This document shows positions 41,354-52,033 of a DNA stretch of 64,000 nucleotides, in pieces. Below the pieces are notes generated by a model. It saw nothing but the letters and a program-made list of their open reading frames with translations, ran no database searches and was not told where the DNA came from. The position numbers were made by a program, and so were the translations under genes. Each line of letters begins with the position of its first letter. The first letter of the stretch is position 1. The stretch lies in the NCBI GenBank assembly GCA_051530055.1, contig CM121341.1, forward strand, positions 16,802,001-16,866,000, given 5' to 3'. This DNA comes from Neoechinorhynchus agilis. Its lineage: Eukaryota > Acanthocephala.

Positions 41354-43633
41354 TTAAATTTGAAAATAAGGCAAAACTACAAGGTTGAAATTTACTCTGA
41401 TTCGCGGCTCAATGCACGAACTCTTTTTCAAGCTTCCAAGAATGCGTAATTTTAGTGGAGTATTGGCATTATCCGCTCGCTTCTGATTCAAGGGGTTCAT
41501 TAGATTGTTAAAAAATGATTTGAGATCCCTTCGAAGTTTACCTGAGCGAACCTTGAAGATACAGAACGATTTGGAGGGATTGAGGGATAAATTCATACGA
41601 GGTAAGACTACATTGAGGTAGTGGATGCACTGCTCAATCAAACTTTTGAGTTTGAAAGCTCTGTGCGCAGAGAATACGAAAGTTAAGTCATCCGCATAAC
41701 AGGTTATAGAAACATTACGGGTTTTGAAATTTTTAACTATATACTGCGAAGCAAGTAGAAACAGGATCGGGGAAAGCGGTGAACCTTGTGGGACACCCGT
41801 GGTCATGTAATAGGTTGATTTCGAAGCATCATCCTCGTAAAAGAAGGACTTGGTAAAAAGAATATTGTGAATTCGGGAGATCAAATTATGAGGAACGCTA
41901 AATAAATCCAGTATCTCGATAATAAAAGACAAAGATATCTTGTCGAACGCTTGAGATAGATCAACAGCCATTATGGCTTTCAAGGGTAGATTGGTGTTAG
42001 TGAAGTTATCGTAAATATTGGTTAAAGCAGAGTGTACGGATTTCCCCCTTTGAAAACCGTGGCAATTAGTCGATATGCAGCTATTTTCTGTTATAAAGGC
42101 TCTCAAGCGAAGTGCTAAGGCTCGTTCGTAAATGGTTACAAAGGGGTTCTGTAGGGAAATTGGGCGGAGATCCTTAGGCTGAGAGACTGACTTTTTCCCA
42201 TTTTTAATAAGAAAAATACGCCGAGCCACATTAATCTCTCTCCAGGCATAAGGGGAGCAGTTCAGCATTAATTCGGCCAGCCTTAGGATGCAGTCCCGGG
42301 GAAGTAAAGTAAAGATTTTGGTGCATGAGCTTGAGTTGGAGGATGCCAATTTCGGATTGTCGGACCATACTTTTAGGATGTCACTTAATAAAATATCTAC
42401 ACGACCGGCAAAGACCCGTCGAAAGATTGTCACGGGTAAAGCATCCTTGACAGAGCCCTCTGAATGAAAAGAAAAAATGGCTTCCAAAATATCGTCTATA
42501 GACGTTGATTTTAACCAGCCGGAGATTTTCGATTTCCATGGTATGTATCTCTTCCTTTGAAAAGTGTGCCACCAATGTGAGGAAAAGGGTTTCAGGCTAT
42601 TAAGAAGATTTGCTTTCTGTTGCATCCTCTGTCGACATTGGGCTGCCCAATAATGACTAGATAAGATTTTCGTGAGAAGTACGTCTCCAGAACGTTTGGC
42701 CAGAAAAAGTTGGCGTCCGAGAAAGCGAAGAGAGCGACTTTCGTAAGGACGAGAGAAAACCTTTACCGTTCGAAACAGGAAGGTATTAGCAACCAAATTG
42801 AGGATGTTATTGACAGACGGTAAAATGGATGACCGATTAGATTGTAAGGTGCTCGAAGATAGAGCGATTTGGCTGATTAGACGGAAAAAGGCCACGCTGA
42901 GTGGAGAAATGTGATATGATTTGCGGAGTGCATTCATAGGACCGAATGACCAGATAAGGATATCATGCCCTAGGAGGTCAAAGAGAGACACCTGACGATT
43001 GAATTGAATTGAAAAGTTAAGATATCTCTTAAAGATTATCAGATCTAAGAACGAGTGTGTATTTAAAACGAGATTGTGGAAAGACGGAGTATTCGGGAGG
43101 GTTAGAGAGTAAAGAGGTTTGACTGCGTTGACAATGGCTCTGGACCATTTTAATGATGGGTCGTTAAAATCCCCCACAACAAAGTCGATATTGGCATTGA
43201 GAAGCCATTTGATTTTGTTTTTGATATATGGACGATGAATAAAACCCGGTCTGATGTACAAATTAACAATCGAGAGGTACTTCCGATTAAAGAGAAATTT
43301 AAAAAGTGAGTACGACATTTCCGGTGAGGTGTAGGAGGCTATAAGTTGGGGATTTAAGGAGGAATGAAAAATTGAAATAAGACCTTGTGAGGCGGGACTG
43401 AATGGGCCAGTAATAAAAGAGGAGAACATTGAACAGTTAAGATGAGGTAGATAGTTATAAAGTTGGTGTAGAATGTGAATACTTTTCGTTTCCTGCAGTA
43501 GGATGATGGAAACGCCTGGTGTAAACCGAGCGAGCCTGGTAAGATTGGCCGCCCCTCCACAATTCCATTGCAGCACCCGGAGATCCCCCACCATTACCTG
43601 TGCCTTCGAGTTATCATATTCTGGCGACTTCAT
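41354..43633 (-). CDS. LINE ORF2: endonuclease and reverse transcriptase, open
   Basis: The 759-aa frame is uninterrupted. The N-terminal endonuclease shows LQWNCGG, LLQETKS, NLYIRPG, VVGDFNDPSLKW, SFLDLIIF and LGHDILIWSF, the apurinic-endonuclease motif order. The reverse transcriptase follows with DLRPISLQNPFVTIYER, CHGFQRGKSVHSAL, MAVDLSQAFDKI, TGVPQGSPLSPILFLL and the catalytic CYADDLTF, then NLSLNPSKS. There is no RNase H and no long tail, which fits a Jockey-like group more than an I-like one; the clade is inference. Its start overlaps the end of ORF1 by 20 bp. An open frame of this length implies a recent insertion. Confidence 0.9.
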   Translation of the reverse strand: MKSPEYDNSKAQVMVGDLRVLQWNCGGAANLTRLARFTPGVSIILLQETKSIHILHQLYNYLPHLNCSMFSSFITGPFSPASQGLISIFHSSLNPQLIASYTSPEMSYSLFKFLFNRKYLSIVNLYIRPGFIHRPYIKNKIKWLLNANIDFVVGDFNDPSLKWSRAIVNAVKPLYSLTLPNTPSFHNLVLNTHSFLDLIIFKRYLNFSIQFNRQVSLFDLLGHDILIWSFGPMNALRKSYHISPLSVAFFRLISQIALSSSTLQSNRSSILPSVNNILNLVANTFLFRTVKVFSRPYESRSLRFLGRQLFLAKRSGDVLLTKILSSHYWAAQCRQRMQQKANLLNSLKPFSSHWWHTFQRKRYIPWKSKISGWLKSTSIDDILEAIFSFHSEGSVKDALPVTIFRRVFAGRVDILLSDILKVWSDNPKLASSNSSSCTKIFTLLPRDCILRLAELMLNCSPYAWREINVARRIFLIKNGKKSVSQPKDLRPISLQNPFVTIYERALALRLRAFITENSCISTNCHGFQRGKSVHSALTNIYDNFTNTNLPLKAIMAVDLSQAFDKISLSFIIEILDLFSVPHNLISRIHNILFTKSFFYEDDASKSTYYMTTGVPQGSPLSPILFLLASQYIVKNFKTRNVSITCYADDLTFVFSAHRAFKLKSLIEQCIHYLNVVLPRMNLSLNPSKSFCIFKVRSGKLRRDLKSFFNNLMNPLNQKRADNANTPLKLRILGSLKKSSCIEPRIRVNFNLVVLPYFQI

Positions 43634-45129
43634 CTGATATTAGGGCCGCAGTTCCGTTGTTAATGAGCGAGGATTGAGTGTTAATGATCCTGTTAACATA
43701 TTCAGAGTCGGTTTCTTCGACTTCCATGACGACGTCCTCGATATCTGAGTGGTTTATACTAGAATCGACATTGAGTTTCTTGGCCCAATGAGAGTTTTTT
43801 TCCGTCGCATTCGCTCTTTTTAGCTTTGCACCACGTTGACTAGGTAAACTCGATGAAATCAAATCAGGCAGATTGACCAAGTTCCCAATGAGTGTACTCA
43901 GCTTCCTCTCAAAAGCCACGATGGCCTCAGTGAAGCGCGCCTGCATGACCGTTAGAAGTTTGTTACAAGACTCCTCTAAACGTTCCTCCAGAATTTCCAT
44001 GGTAACCAACTGCGATGGAGGTAAGCGATGCGAGTCTTTAGAGTCCGAGCTCTTCAAGATCGTTATCTTTTGAAAAGGGGGTTGCTCTATGAAGAGGCAC
44101 TGCGAACGAGTTTGCTGCGACAGCCGGTCTCCACCCGGCGCTATCGCTTTTTTTAGCAAAGGGCTGCCCGTTTTGAGCCCAATTCCAATACTTCTTGAAT
44201 TCAGGACATCCTTTGTAAAATACAGAGTGTTGTCCATTGCAATTGACACATCTTTTGATTGACTTGTTTGGGCAATTTTGAGCAGAATGACCTGTCTCAG
44301 CACAGTGAACACATTTCGGGGAATCCGGATTGGGGCAATGTTGAACCCAGTGTCCCCATTTGTGGCAAAGGTTGCAGTGAGGAAAAATATAGTCATCTTG
44401 ATGGCTTCCCGATTTCTGTGTGAATCGAATCGCAAAACAATTAAAGGCACAGTGCATTTTTTTACAGAGGTCATCCCTAACTTGCCTGGATCCTTCCACC
44501 ATCGCTATCGAGATAGGAGTGCCAGACCTTCTGGAGTTGAGGAAAAATTTTATCTTCACGTTGAAAAGTTTTTCGAACTCTACTTTGTCTTCAGCAGCTA
44601 AATTGGGCTGTAGACCGTTAGCCATGAACTGTACCCTTTGAGTAATCTCTTCCACCGAGAAGACATCCCTGGGAAGCTTGGATTTAACAAAGTCCTTCAA
44701 GTTGGATAACCAAATACTGTCCGTTAGGTACACTCTCAGAATACCTCCGAAATAAGTAATACGATCAATTCGTTTAACTCCATCGTTATGGAATGAGCGC
44801 GTCCACGGAGCAACGCTTTGGTTGTAGATTACGTCCTTAGGCATAATCGGATTTGACTTGATTGTGAGTATATACGGCCATCTCTTGACCGGAAGGGCTA
44901 GGTACTCGCGTTGAGTTTTGAATGAAGATGTCAGCTGTTGGGGGATTTCATCAGAAAGGGACCCTTCCAACAAGAACTGAGAAGTGGGATTCGATCCTGA
45001 ATCAGTGATTGATGGCTGTTTGTCGCGCTTCATGTCTTTGAGAATACTACTCCGAACCTCCGGAGGTACGGGAATTCTCAGGGAAGTGGGTGGCCGTTTG
45101 CCACCCTCCGCCAAAACATTGGTGCGCAT
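43614..45129 (-). CDS. LINE ORF1: nucleic-acid-binding protein with three CCHC knuckles
   Basis: From the ATG at 45,129 the frame runs to 44,038 and includes CNLCHKWGHWVQHC, CVHCAETGHSAQNC and CVNCNGQHSVFYKGC at about residues 270–325. Coding continues one frame over to 43,614 (TMEILEERLEESCNKLLTVM, a coiled-coil-like part, then an acidic end). The change of frame lies near 44,060–44,080, next to the run CCCCCTTTT on the coding strand. One base lost or a sequencing error there explains it. The 5' end of the element is near 45,150, less than 100 bp from the MCFD2 start codon. Confidence 0.82.
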
Positions 45130-45241
45130 TTTTTTGTGATAGCGACGTCAACATTCAACAAGTTTAGCGCCGATTCTATTTTTATTGATTAGAGTAACAT
45201 CGTATAAGACGAATTATACCTAGCAACCAAAGACGCCGATC

Positions 45242-45704
45242 ATGATATCTCGAAGCGTTGCACTTATTTCTTTTCTCCTAATGGCACTCACAGACGCGAT
45301 TGATAAAGATGAAGCTAAGGATCAGAAACTTTTTGATAACGTCCATGACAGAAAACACGTAATGGCGGATATTCGTGAAATATACGGGAAATCAATTAAA
45401 AATATGACTGATTTGGAATTGGATACTTATTTCTTCAAAGTCCATGACTATAACTTTGATGACCGGTTGGATGGAGTTGAACTTATGAAGGCATATTTAA
45501 AGGAAAGTATGTAGTAACTTAAGTACTCAAAGGAAATTATTATGCTCTTTTCGTAATTTAGTAACCCCGGATGGAAAACGACTAAGTGACGAAATATTGG
45601 AGCATTCGATTGATTACGTACTTACACATGCTGATCTGGATGGAGATAGATATCTCGATTTCTCTGAGTTCAGAAAGTTCACTACCAGTCACCGAGGGAT
45701 TTGA
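45242..45704 (+). CDS. mcfd2: MCFD2-like EF-hand cargo receptor subunit, two exons
   Basis: Exon 1 (45,242–45,506) and exon 2 (45,562–45,704) flank a 55-bp intron (GTATGT…TTTAG) and join in frame to a 135-aa protein; human MCFD2 has 146. Residues 1–19 are a signal peptide (MISRSVALISFLLMALTDA). HDRKHVMADI corresponds to the family's H(D)KEHIMEHL, YFFKVHDYNFDDRLDGVEL is the first EF-hand (DYNFDDRLDGVE loop) and THADLDGDRYLDFSEF is the second. MCFD2 is a soluble ER-lumen protein that binds LMAN1/ERGIC-53 with calcium and carries selected glycoproteins to the Golgi. The LINE on the left is in the opposite direction and stops just short of the promoter. Confidence 0.88.
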
Positions 45705-46620
45705 ACTTTCCTTCTGGTAGAGTAGTATTTAGATCCGAAATAAATCGGTTTAGAAGCATTATGATTGTAAAAAAATGCGAATCTCATTTGCAAATAGAGG
45801 AATCATTTAAGGCCAGTGTGAAATTCATGATCTTGAACTGCACTTTTGTCTTATTTTTGACATTTAAAAATATACCCTGATTTTTTTAACTTCATAGTTT
45901 CTAACTCCGAAGGCCAAGTTCTCTTCAATATATATTGCTACGTTTAAACTGTTTATTGAGAAATGGATTTAGAGTCGGAAACACAAATTTAAAGTCGCCA
46001 TGCATCGACAAATATTAAAAATAAGATTGATTTTTTAAGATATGGTCTGAGGTGTGATGGGTCCACCGAGGTAAAAGAGTTGAGAAACAAGCCAAGGAAA
46101 ACTAGTATTTTTAGATTGCTCCAAGAATCGGATAACAAAGGCGTCGACGATATTTTCTAAGCACACATTATCGAATTTCACTGTTTTTTTTTGTTTACCA
46201 AAAATGCAAAATTTTAAATAAACACTTTTATGTTCGTAGATTTAATGATATCATGAAATTTACGAAATAGAAACCACATACAAGAAGTATAGGCACACTC
46301 CGGACCAACGTCGCTCCTAAGCGTGACTATTTAAGGAAATTCGTTCACTCGTCCTTGTGCACTGCATTTCCAGCTAACAATTTATCATTGCGAATTTCGA
46401 GGATTTACGCCTCGGTAAAGCACACTTGGCTCCCTAAAAGTGTTGACAAAACATGTTAATTGTTTTATAACAAAATCGTATTGTTTTCATTTGTTATAAC
46501 TACTTATTTATAAACATAATATACTAAATACTTTTGATCAACGCTGTTTGCATCAGCTGCAAAAGGGGATATATTGTCTCGAATCTCGACTAAAATTCTC
46601 ATTGAATCCGGCAAGAGCAA
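45705..46620. other. AT-rich spacer
   Basis: Nothing recognised apart from a GGATATATTG box at about 46,567–46,576, some 45 bp before the next ATG. Confidence 0.45.
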
Positions 46621-47307
46621 ATGTCAAGTATCTTCGGAGTATCGGTCCCAACTGGACTCATTAATCAGACTAATATGGAACTAGTCACAGTGACATCGGC
46701 TTCCACTGCTAACTTACCAATAATCTTAAACTCCTCTATGCCTCAAGATTCCATTGCACAAACGGATCCGATGTTGTCATTGTCAGAAATTATTTCCGAG
46801 GAGTATTATGACAGTACGACAAATTCTGACGATTCGACCGAATCCTCTGAATCAGAAAGGTTTAATACGATCGACGACGAAGCCGCAATTTTCCCTCGTG
46901 AGTTTACTAATGAATACTCTAGCTGGAATGAACCGAGCGAAAGTCAGAAACACATAAATTCGTTAGTATCCAATGAATCCAAGCTAATGAGTACCGATTA
47001 TAACCAATGCTCAAGTGTATCCGAAACGACTTGTCGTGAACGTAACCAGTGCACAAACTGTTCCGAAAATGAGGAAAGCACTACTGCTAAAACATCAAAT
47101 CGTCCCAATCGAGAAGATGCTCCTGGTTTCCGTATTAACTGGTACCTTATATTTAGGGCACTGCTCGTTACAACTGTAATGGCCGCAATTGTTGTCTTTA
47201 TGTTTGTCTTATTCAGATTGATGGTAGCGCTGTTCTATCCGCGATTGACACCGGTCCAAAGACTTGAGCGAAATGGCATCGGATTGAATCTCTTTAGACA
47301 AACTTGA
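46621..47307 (+). CDS. single-pass membrane protein, 228 aa, unidentified
   Basis: Single-exon frame without a signal peptide. The first 170 residues are Ser/Thr/Asn/Glu-rich and acidic, with a cluster of Cys (SETTCRERNQCTNCSEN) at about 140–156. A long hydrophobic span (IFRALLVTTVMAAIVVFMFV and on to LMVALFYP) covers about residues 179–207. A short basic tail follows (RLTPVQRLERNGIGL). Likely topology is N-terminal domain, one span, short tail. No family recognised. An internal ATG at the second Met would change little. Confidence 0.5.
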   Translation: MSSIFGVSVPTGLINQTNMELVTVTSASTANLPIILNSSMPQDSIAQTDPMLSLSEIISEEYYDSTTNSDDSTESSESERFNTIDDEAAIFPREFTNEYSSWNEPSESQKHINSLVSNESKLMSTDYNQCSSVSETTCRERNQCTNCSENEESTTAKTSNRPNREDAPGFRINWYLIFRALLVTTVMAAIVVFMFVLFRLMVALFYPRLTPVQRLERNGIGLNLFRQT

Positions 47308-48820
47308 CCGCACTCGTATGTCGGTCAATAGAATTAAACCCCCTTAGTTTTAGCTTTCACGCCCGATTAGTTCAATAAATAGTCAATATGAACGGTTTGA
47401 GAGTGAATCTGTTCAAAAAGCTTTGTGTAGCACAAAGCATCTAATTGTTTTAATTAAAAAATACATCGATACGTGTCGCTTTGCGATAGTTAACATTGCA
47501 AACAAATAGTAAGATTAGCGTTAAGAATAATTTTAGCAGCAAATATAGAGGTGTACACAGTTATAAATAAAACGAAAACATAAGAGAAGATTCTTATGAA
47601 CCTAAAAATTCATCGAATTGACCAGGGGTATTCGCCGTGCCTATACGCGTTCACCTCTTTAACAAATTCTTTTTTGTTTATATTGTTATTTAAGTCGCTT
47701 GTCGACATCCGAGAGGGCTCATTAAAGAACAATCTATACCTCATTAAATCAGATATTTAAAAACTTGCAAGCAAAATTCAATCAGTCGAAATATACAGTC
47801 TTCTTTAATGATCCCACCCGAATGCAATTCTTGTTTTTGGTTTCAATATTCCGGAAATCACATATTTATTCGGATGTCGCAAAATACCTCATTGTCTGTT
47901 AAGCGAAGAACTATTTGCGAGATTATCGATACAGATTTTCAGCTAAAGCTTAAATTCCTATATATTGAAAAAGTACCATTATATATGGTCAAGAAACTAC
48001 GTTCGTTGTCTCCATTCTCGAGTCTTTTAAGAAGACACCCGATAACGATATTATAAATACTCTTAGAATCCGATTGATGTAACCCATAATAAGTTTATGC
48101 GATTTTTTAGAAGTCAGCGCTTACATTTTTGTGTGCGAGTTTACATTATATCTAACAAATACAATCTATAAAAAATAAAGAAAGCATTTCTCGTCAAGTT
48201 TTCAAAACACGAATTTTTCAAATCTACACGAATTGAAATGTGCCATTGCATAGAAGCGAAAATAGTCATAATTTGATCATGTCTTTTCGATTGATTAGCG
48301 ATCAGATCAACAGAATTGTGGACATCCTTAAAATATCAACGAAATGCTCATGGTTCAAAGTATGGAAATTTCAAGCAACATTTTCTTAAGGTATATCTTA
48401 AATTTGCTTTTATCGATGTACATCGTTCAAAACAATTTTCCCTTCCAATGGATGACTGCAGAATAAAGCACTTTTCGAATTTCGCTTAAAATATTTTTAC
48501 GTACTTTAGCTGAAACCCGTTCATAGTCATTAACTAAAAAGAAATTACTAAGTGGCAAAAATGATAACCAAGTGAAGCAATCTCGTACGTGAACTTGTTT
48601 AAAAGCGAGATGTACCATTTCTAAGCATAGCAAACTAATATGTTTTCAAAACAAGCTCGTTAATACAACGAACGTCTTCAAAATAAGGTTGTAAAGTTTA
48701 GAACACAAATCGGTATTAAGAATGACGAACCACTATACCCTCTCATTGAGATTCACTTTGAGCGCGATTTAGACTGACTCAACGTTTAATATTTGAGATC
48801 CTACCTTTAATCGCAAAGAA
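47308..48820. other. AT-rich spacer
   Basis: Short frames at 47,808–48,056 (+) and 48,427–48,633 (-) have no recognisable content. No RNA gene seen. Confidence 0.45.
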
Positions 48821-49108
48821 ATGAGCACTAACAGCAATCCCGAAAATAGTAATGAAAAGGTAAGCTCCGAAAGCGAGGATCAACCTGTGCCAGTTCCAGA
48901 AACGCTCATTGTCAAACCACCTCGCTCAAGAAGGAAAGGCATCCCAAAGAAATTTATTCGGCCTACTGACAAGTTCACAATCACGGATGCGTATGGAACA
49001 AGGGTTTATATCATCAAAGCAGAACCGGAACCAGAGCAAGGTGACAATTCGCAGTCAGTGGAGGACACTGTAAAGCCGAATCCTAAGGCAGGAGATAAGG
49101 CCGAGTGA
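48821..49108 (+). CDS. small charged protein, 95 aa, unidentified
   Basis: Single-exon frame from ATG to TGA. It has an N-terminal Ser/Asn/Glu part, a basic patch (PPRSRRKGIPKKF), a short folded-looking segment (DKFTITDAYGTRVYIIKAEP) and a Pro/Glu/Asp/Lys tail. There is no signal peptide or membrane span. Codon use looks ordinary for the window and there are no internal stops in a 288-bp GC-moderate frame, which is why I list it. Function unknown. Confidence 0.42.
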   Translation: MSTNSNPENSNEKVSSESEDQPVPVPETLIVKPPRSRRKGIPKKFIRPTDKFTITDAYGTRVYIIKAEPEPEQGDNSQSVEDTVKPNPKAGDKAE

Positions 49109-49869
49109 ATTGATCACTGTGCCAGAATTTAGTTATTAGATAAAACATCGTAGTTGGCTTTTTCGGTTGTTATCTCAATCAAATAATTGACACAGTTGAA
49201 AAATGCAGATTCGAAGATTTAAATTTCAACAAACTGTTTACTCTATTTCAACCAAAATGAAACTGATGTAAACAAAAACCGCCATTTATCGTTGCCAAGG
49301 TTTTGTGCATCTCACAGTAGCAATTTTTGGTAAGCCACAAAGGGTATAAAGTATTCGGAAGATGGCTTCCTTTAACATCAAAATATGCAGCTTTGTGATT
49401 TTTCATATATTAATGTCTGATGACAATCGGTCTGTAAAATCCTAAAAGCAAACTATAGGGCGGGTCCTTCACTTAGGATCTTATTTTTTAGTCTTAACAA
49501 AAGTACATTGGATAAGGTAACTAACCAACCACAAAGGGATGTTGAAAAATTCCATCAAACAAGGCATATTCAAAAGACCTTCTAGAAACCAGATTTCGAA
49601 GATACATATTCAAAAGTACACTATAAAAATTTGATGAACTCCTGGAGGCCCGTTTGTTTAATTTTATATGGGCAAATATTAATACCAGAAAATTCAATCC
49701 AATTTATTTTAAATTGGTTTTAGAAAGTGACAAATATTCTTATGTAGAAAACGTGACTAACCTTGAACATACACAAAAAAGTCCTATAATCTTAAGAAAA
49801 CGTAAGACCGGAAAACATATATTAATTGTCGACATGTGAGGCACAGGGCTACATGATTAGACTTATTGT
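49109..49869. other. AT-rich spacer
   Basis: Nothing supported. Confidence 0.45.
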
Positions 49870-50065
49870 TTAGGTCTTTACCCGGTAAATAGTTTTCTAT
49901 TAAAAACGTCAGACGAGGTTCGAACCTTTATTAATAAAAATTATTTACTGGGCGAAGACCTAAATAGTAATCCTAGATAAAAATTTATTTAAAAACTTCC
50001 GACGAGGTTAGAACCTTTTTTTAACAAAAATTATTTACCGGGTAAAGCCTAAATAGTAATCCTAG
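49870..50065. repeat. two adjacent copies of a small hairpin element
   Basis: The first unit has inverted ends (TAGGTCTTTACCCGGTAAATA / TATTTACTGGGCGAAGACCTA) around GACGAGGTTCGAACC. The second unit repeats GACGAGGTTAGAACC and TTATTTACCGGGTAAAGCCTA. Both end in AATAGTAATCCTAGA. It is a local duplication of about 90 bp. Confidence 0.7.
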
Positions 50066-50234
50066 AACATTTTCACTCCTCACTGATGACATTAGAACTT
50101 TGAATTCTCGTAAAAATTCGAGCGTTTCTAGAACAGTGCAAGTGGTTTAAAAACTCTGAAGTTCCGTTGAAATTATATTCCGGACAATATCTCTTTAAAA
50201 AGAGTCGCAAAGATGTACTTTTTCATATTAACAC

Positions 50235-52033
50235 TTAATTTAATGATCCCAATTCAGTCACATTATTCATAGTGCCTCTTGTGGGGCGTAAAAGAGCATA
50301 TATCATCCACAGGAACATAGTTCCAAGAAGATCTCCGAATGCAGTCAGAATCGGAATGCACATATTATCTGGATTAGATTGGTAGTGCCAGACGATTGGC
50401 GTAATAAAGAAGGCAAGTGCAAGAAGTATAGCAGTCTGTACAAGTGATGCCACGATATAAAGTAGAATTAGCGTGGCGCTAAAACTGTAAATCTTGTGGT
50501 TCAATAAGTAAACAAGCACTAACAGAACCATTTGTCCTGGTATGATCGATGCTATCAGAATACGACTAATATCGACTTCTCGTAAAGCAGCTCTTGATGT
50601 TGATTTCGCATACAACATGCTCTGCCGTTGAAGATGATCAATCTGGCCTTCATTTTCGTCGGTTACCAAACTTTCAACAATGCCATGAGCTTCTTCCATT
50701 CGTTTTGCGAGTTTGTGGAGACATGTACCATACCTACTGGCTTGAATCGAAACTAAATTTCCACCTGTTCCATTGAGTAAAGGTTGCCATATTGCTATCA
50801 TCGGATACTCCTTCACGGAGATATCCAAAAAGAAACCGGCTAAAAGACTAATAGCCATCGCAATAAACAATGGCGTCCATCCGTTATAAAGAGTGTCCTT
50901 AACATATTCATTCATCCGTGTAAAGTATATCCACAATCCAAGCGAGGCCCCGATCGCGCTAAGTATGCATAAATGCGACCAGTATTCTAGTCGAAGATAA
51001 TCGTAGAATATTGAAGTGGTTGAAATAGAACGCTGACGATGAGTCACATATATATGATTTAAAACGTTCTAGTCAACCTTGGTGACGGGAAATTAGATGT
51101 TTTAAATTCGAGATTAAAATATTTCTTTACAAATTTGAAACGAACATCCATTTTTCGAAAAAGCCTACGATGTAAAAGTCCATAAAGCTTATTCTTTAAA
51201 GGGTATCGTGAACTGATGTGTGATAAAGAATAAAATAATAACAGAAATGACAATAATATTTTTATTTTTTCCATCTCTTTACCTTATTGGTTAATCCATC
51301 GAGATGTGTAGTAAAATGGTGGAACCTGAGATTATAAAAGTTTTGGTGTCTTGAAGACCCAATGATCATCGTCAACGTCTTTAAGGCAAACCAATGTAAC
51401 GCAATCACCTAAGGCGGATGCAACTGGCGATGCAATATTATCCGGATCGAATTTCTTCTTAAAAGCGACGTAAATTATTGCTACAATTAGCAAACTAATT
51501 ATGAATCCGGATATACAAGCCGCACTAATGCACGAATTGGCGACGAATAAAAACGGAAAGTTATAGGTCGGGCTCGTGAAAAACTCTCGCACTATGATAA
51601 TACTACATCCAGTGAGTGTCACGACGATAGATTGAACTTGAATAAGAATAACATTCCCAACTATCACTACAGATGCGCGATTTGGAATATCCAGGTCGCC
51701 CATATTAGCACGAGTAGACAATCTCGAAGCTAAAGTCATTTCGAGATTTCCTTTCAAGCCCAAAAGGGTAGTGACCATCTGTGTCAATGCCCTTACTTGA
51801 ATGAACGCTTTTCGTTTCTCGGCGAGGTTCAATAGTGAGCCAGCCCATGTTAAACCGCATCCGGAGATTAAAAATGACGAAAACACTGACCAAAACAACC
51901 ACTTGCCCTTAGCTCTCCTAGGTGGATCATCCGACATTCCTGACGGACGAGCTGCAGGTTGATCATCGGTACCTAATTGAGGCAAGTTTATTCCGGTATT
52001 GTTATTATCGAAAACAAGTGCTGATCTGTCCAT
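50235..52033 (-). CDS. SLC41-type magnesium transporter, two exons
   Basis: Exon 1 is 52,033–51,392 and exon 2 51,032–50,235; the 359-bp intron is placed by similarity (GT at 51,391, CAG at 51,035–51,033) and gives 479 aa, close to the family's 510. Each half contains an MgtE-type repeat. In the first are GLKGNLEMTLASRLSTRANM, IIGN-like VIVGNVILIQVQ, and FDPDNIASPVASALGDCVTL. In the second are PLLNGTGGNLVSIQASRYGT, IPGQMVLLVLVY, and SNPDNMCIPILTAFGDLLGT. These Gly/Asn-rich and GD motifs line the ion path in the family. SLC41 proteins move Mg2+ across plasma or mitochondrial membranes, A1 as a Na+/Mg2+ exchanger. A cytoplasmic N-terminus of about 45 residues precedes the first span; further 5' exons cannot be excluded. 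Confidence 0.85.

Noticed and set aside
44278-44601. Plus-strand frames over the LINE ORF1
   Set aside because: Antisense shadows of the zinc-knuckle ORF.
49905-49930. tRNA gene suggested by GGTTCGAACC
   Set aside because: No acceptor stem, D arm or A box around it.
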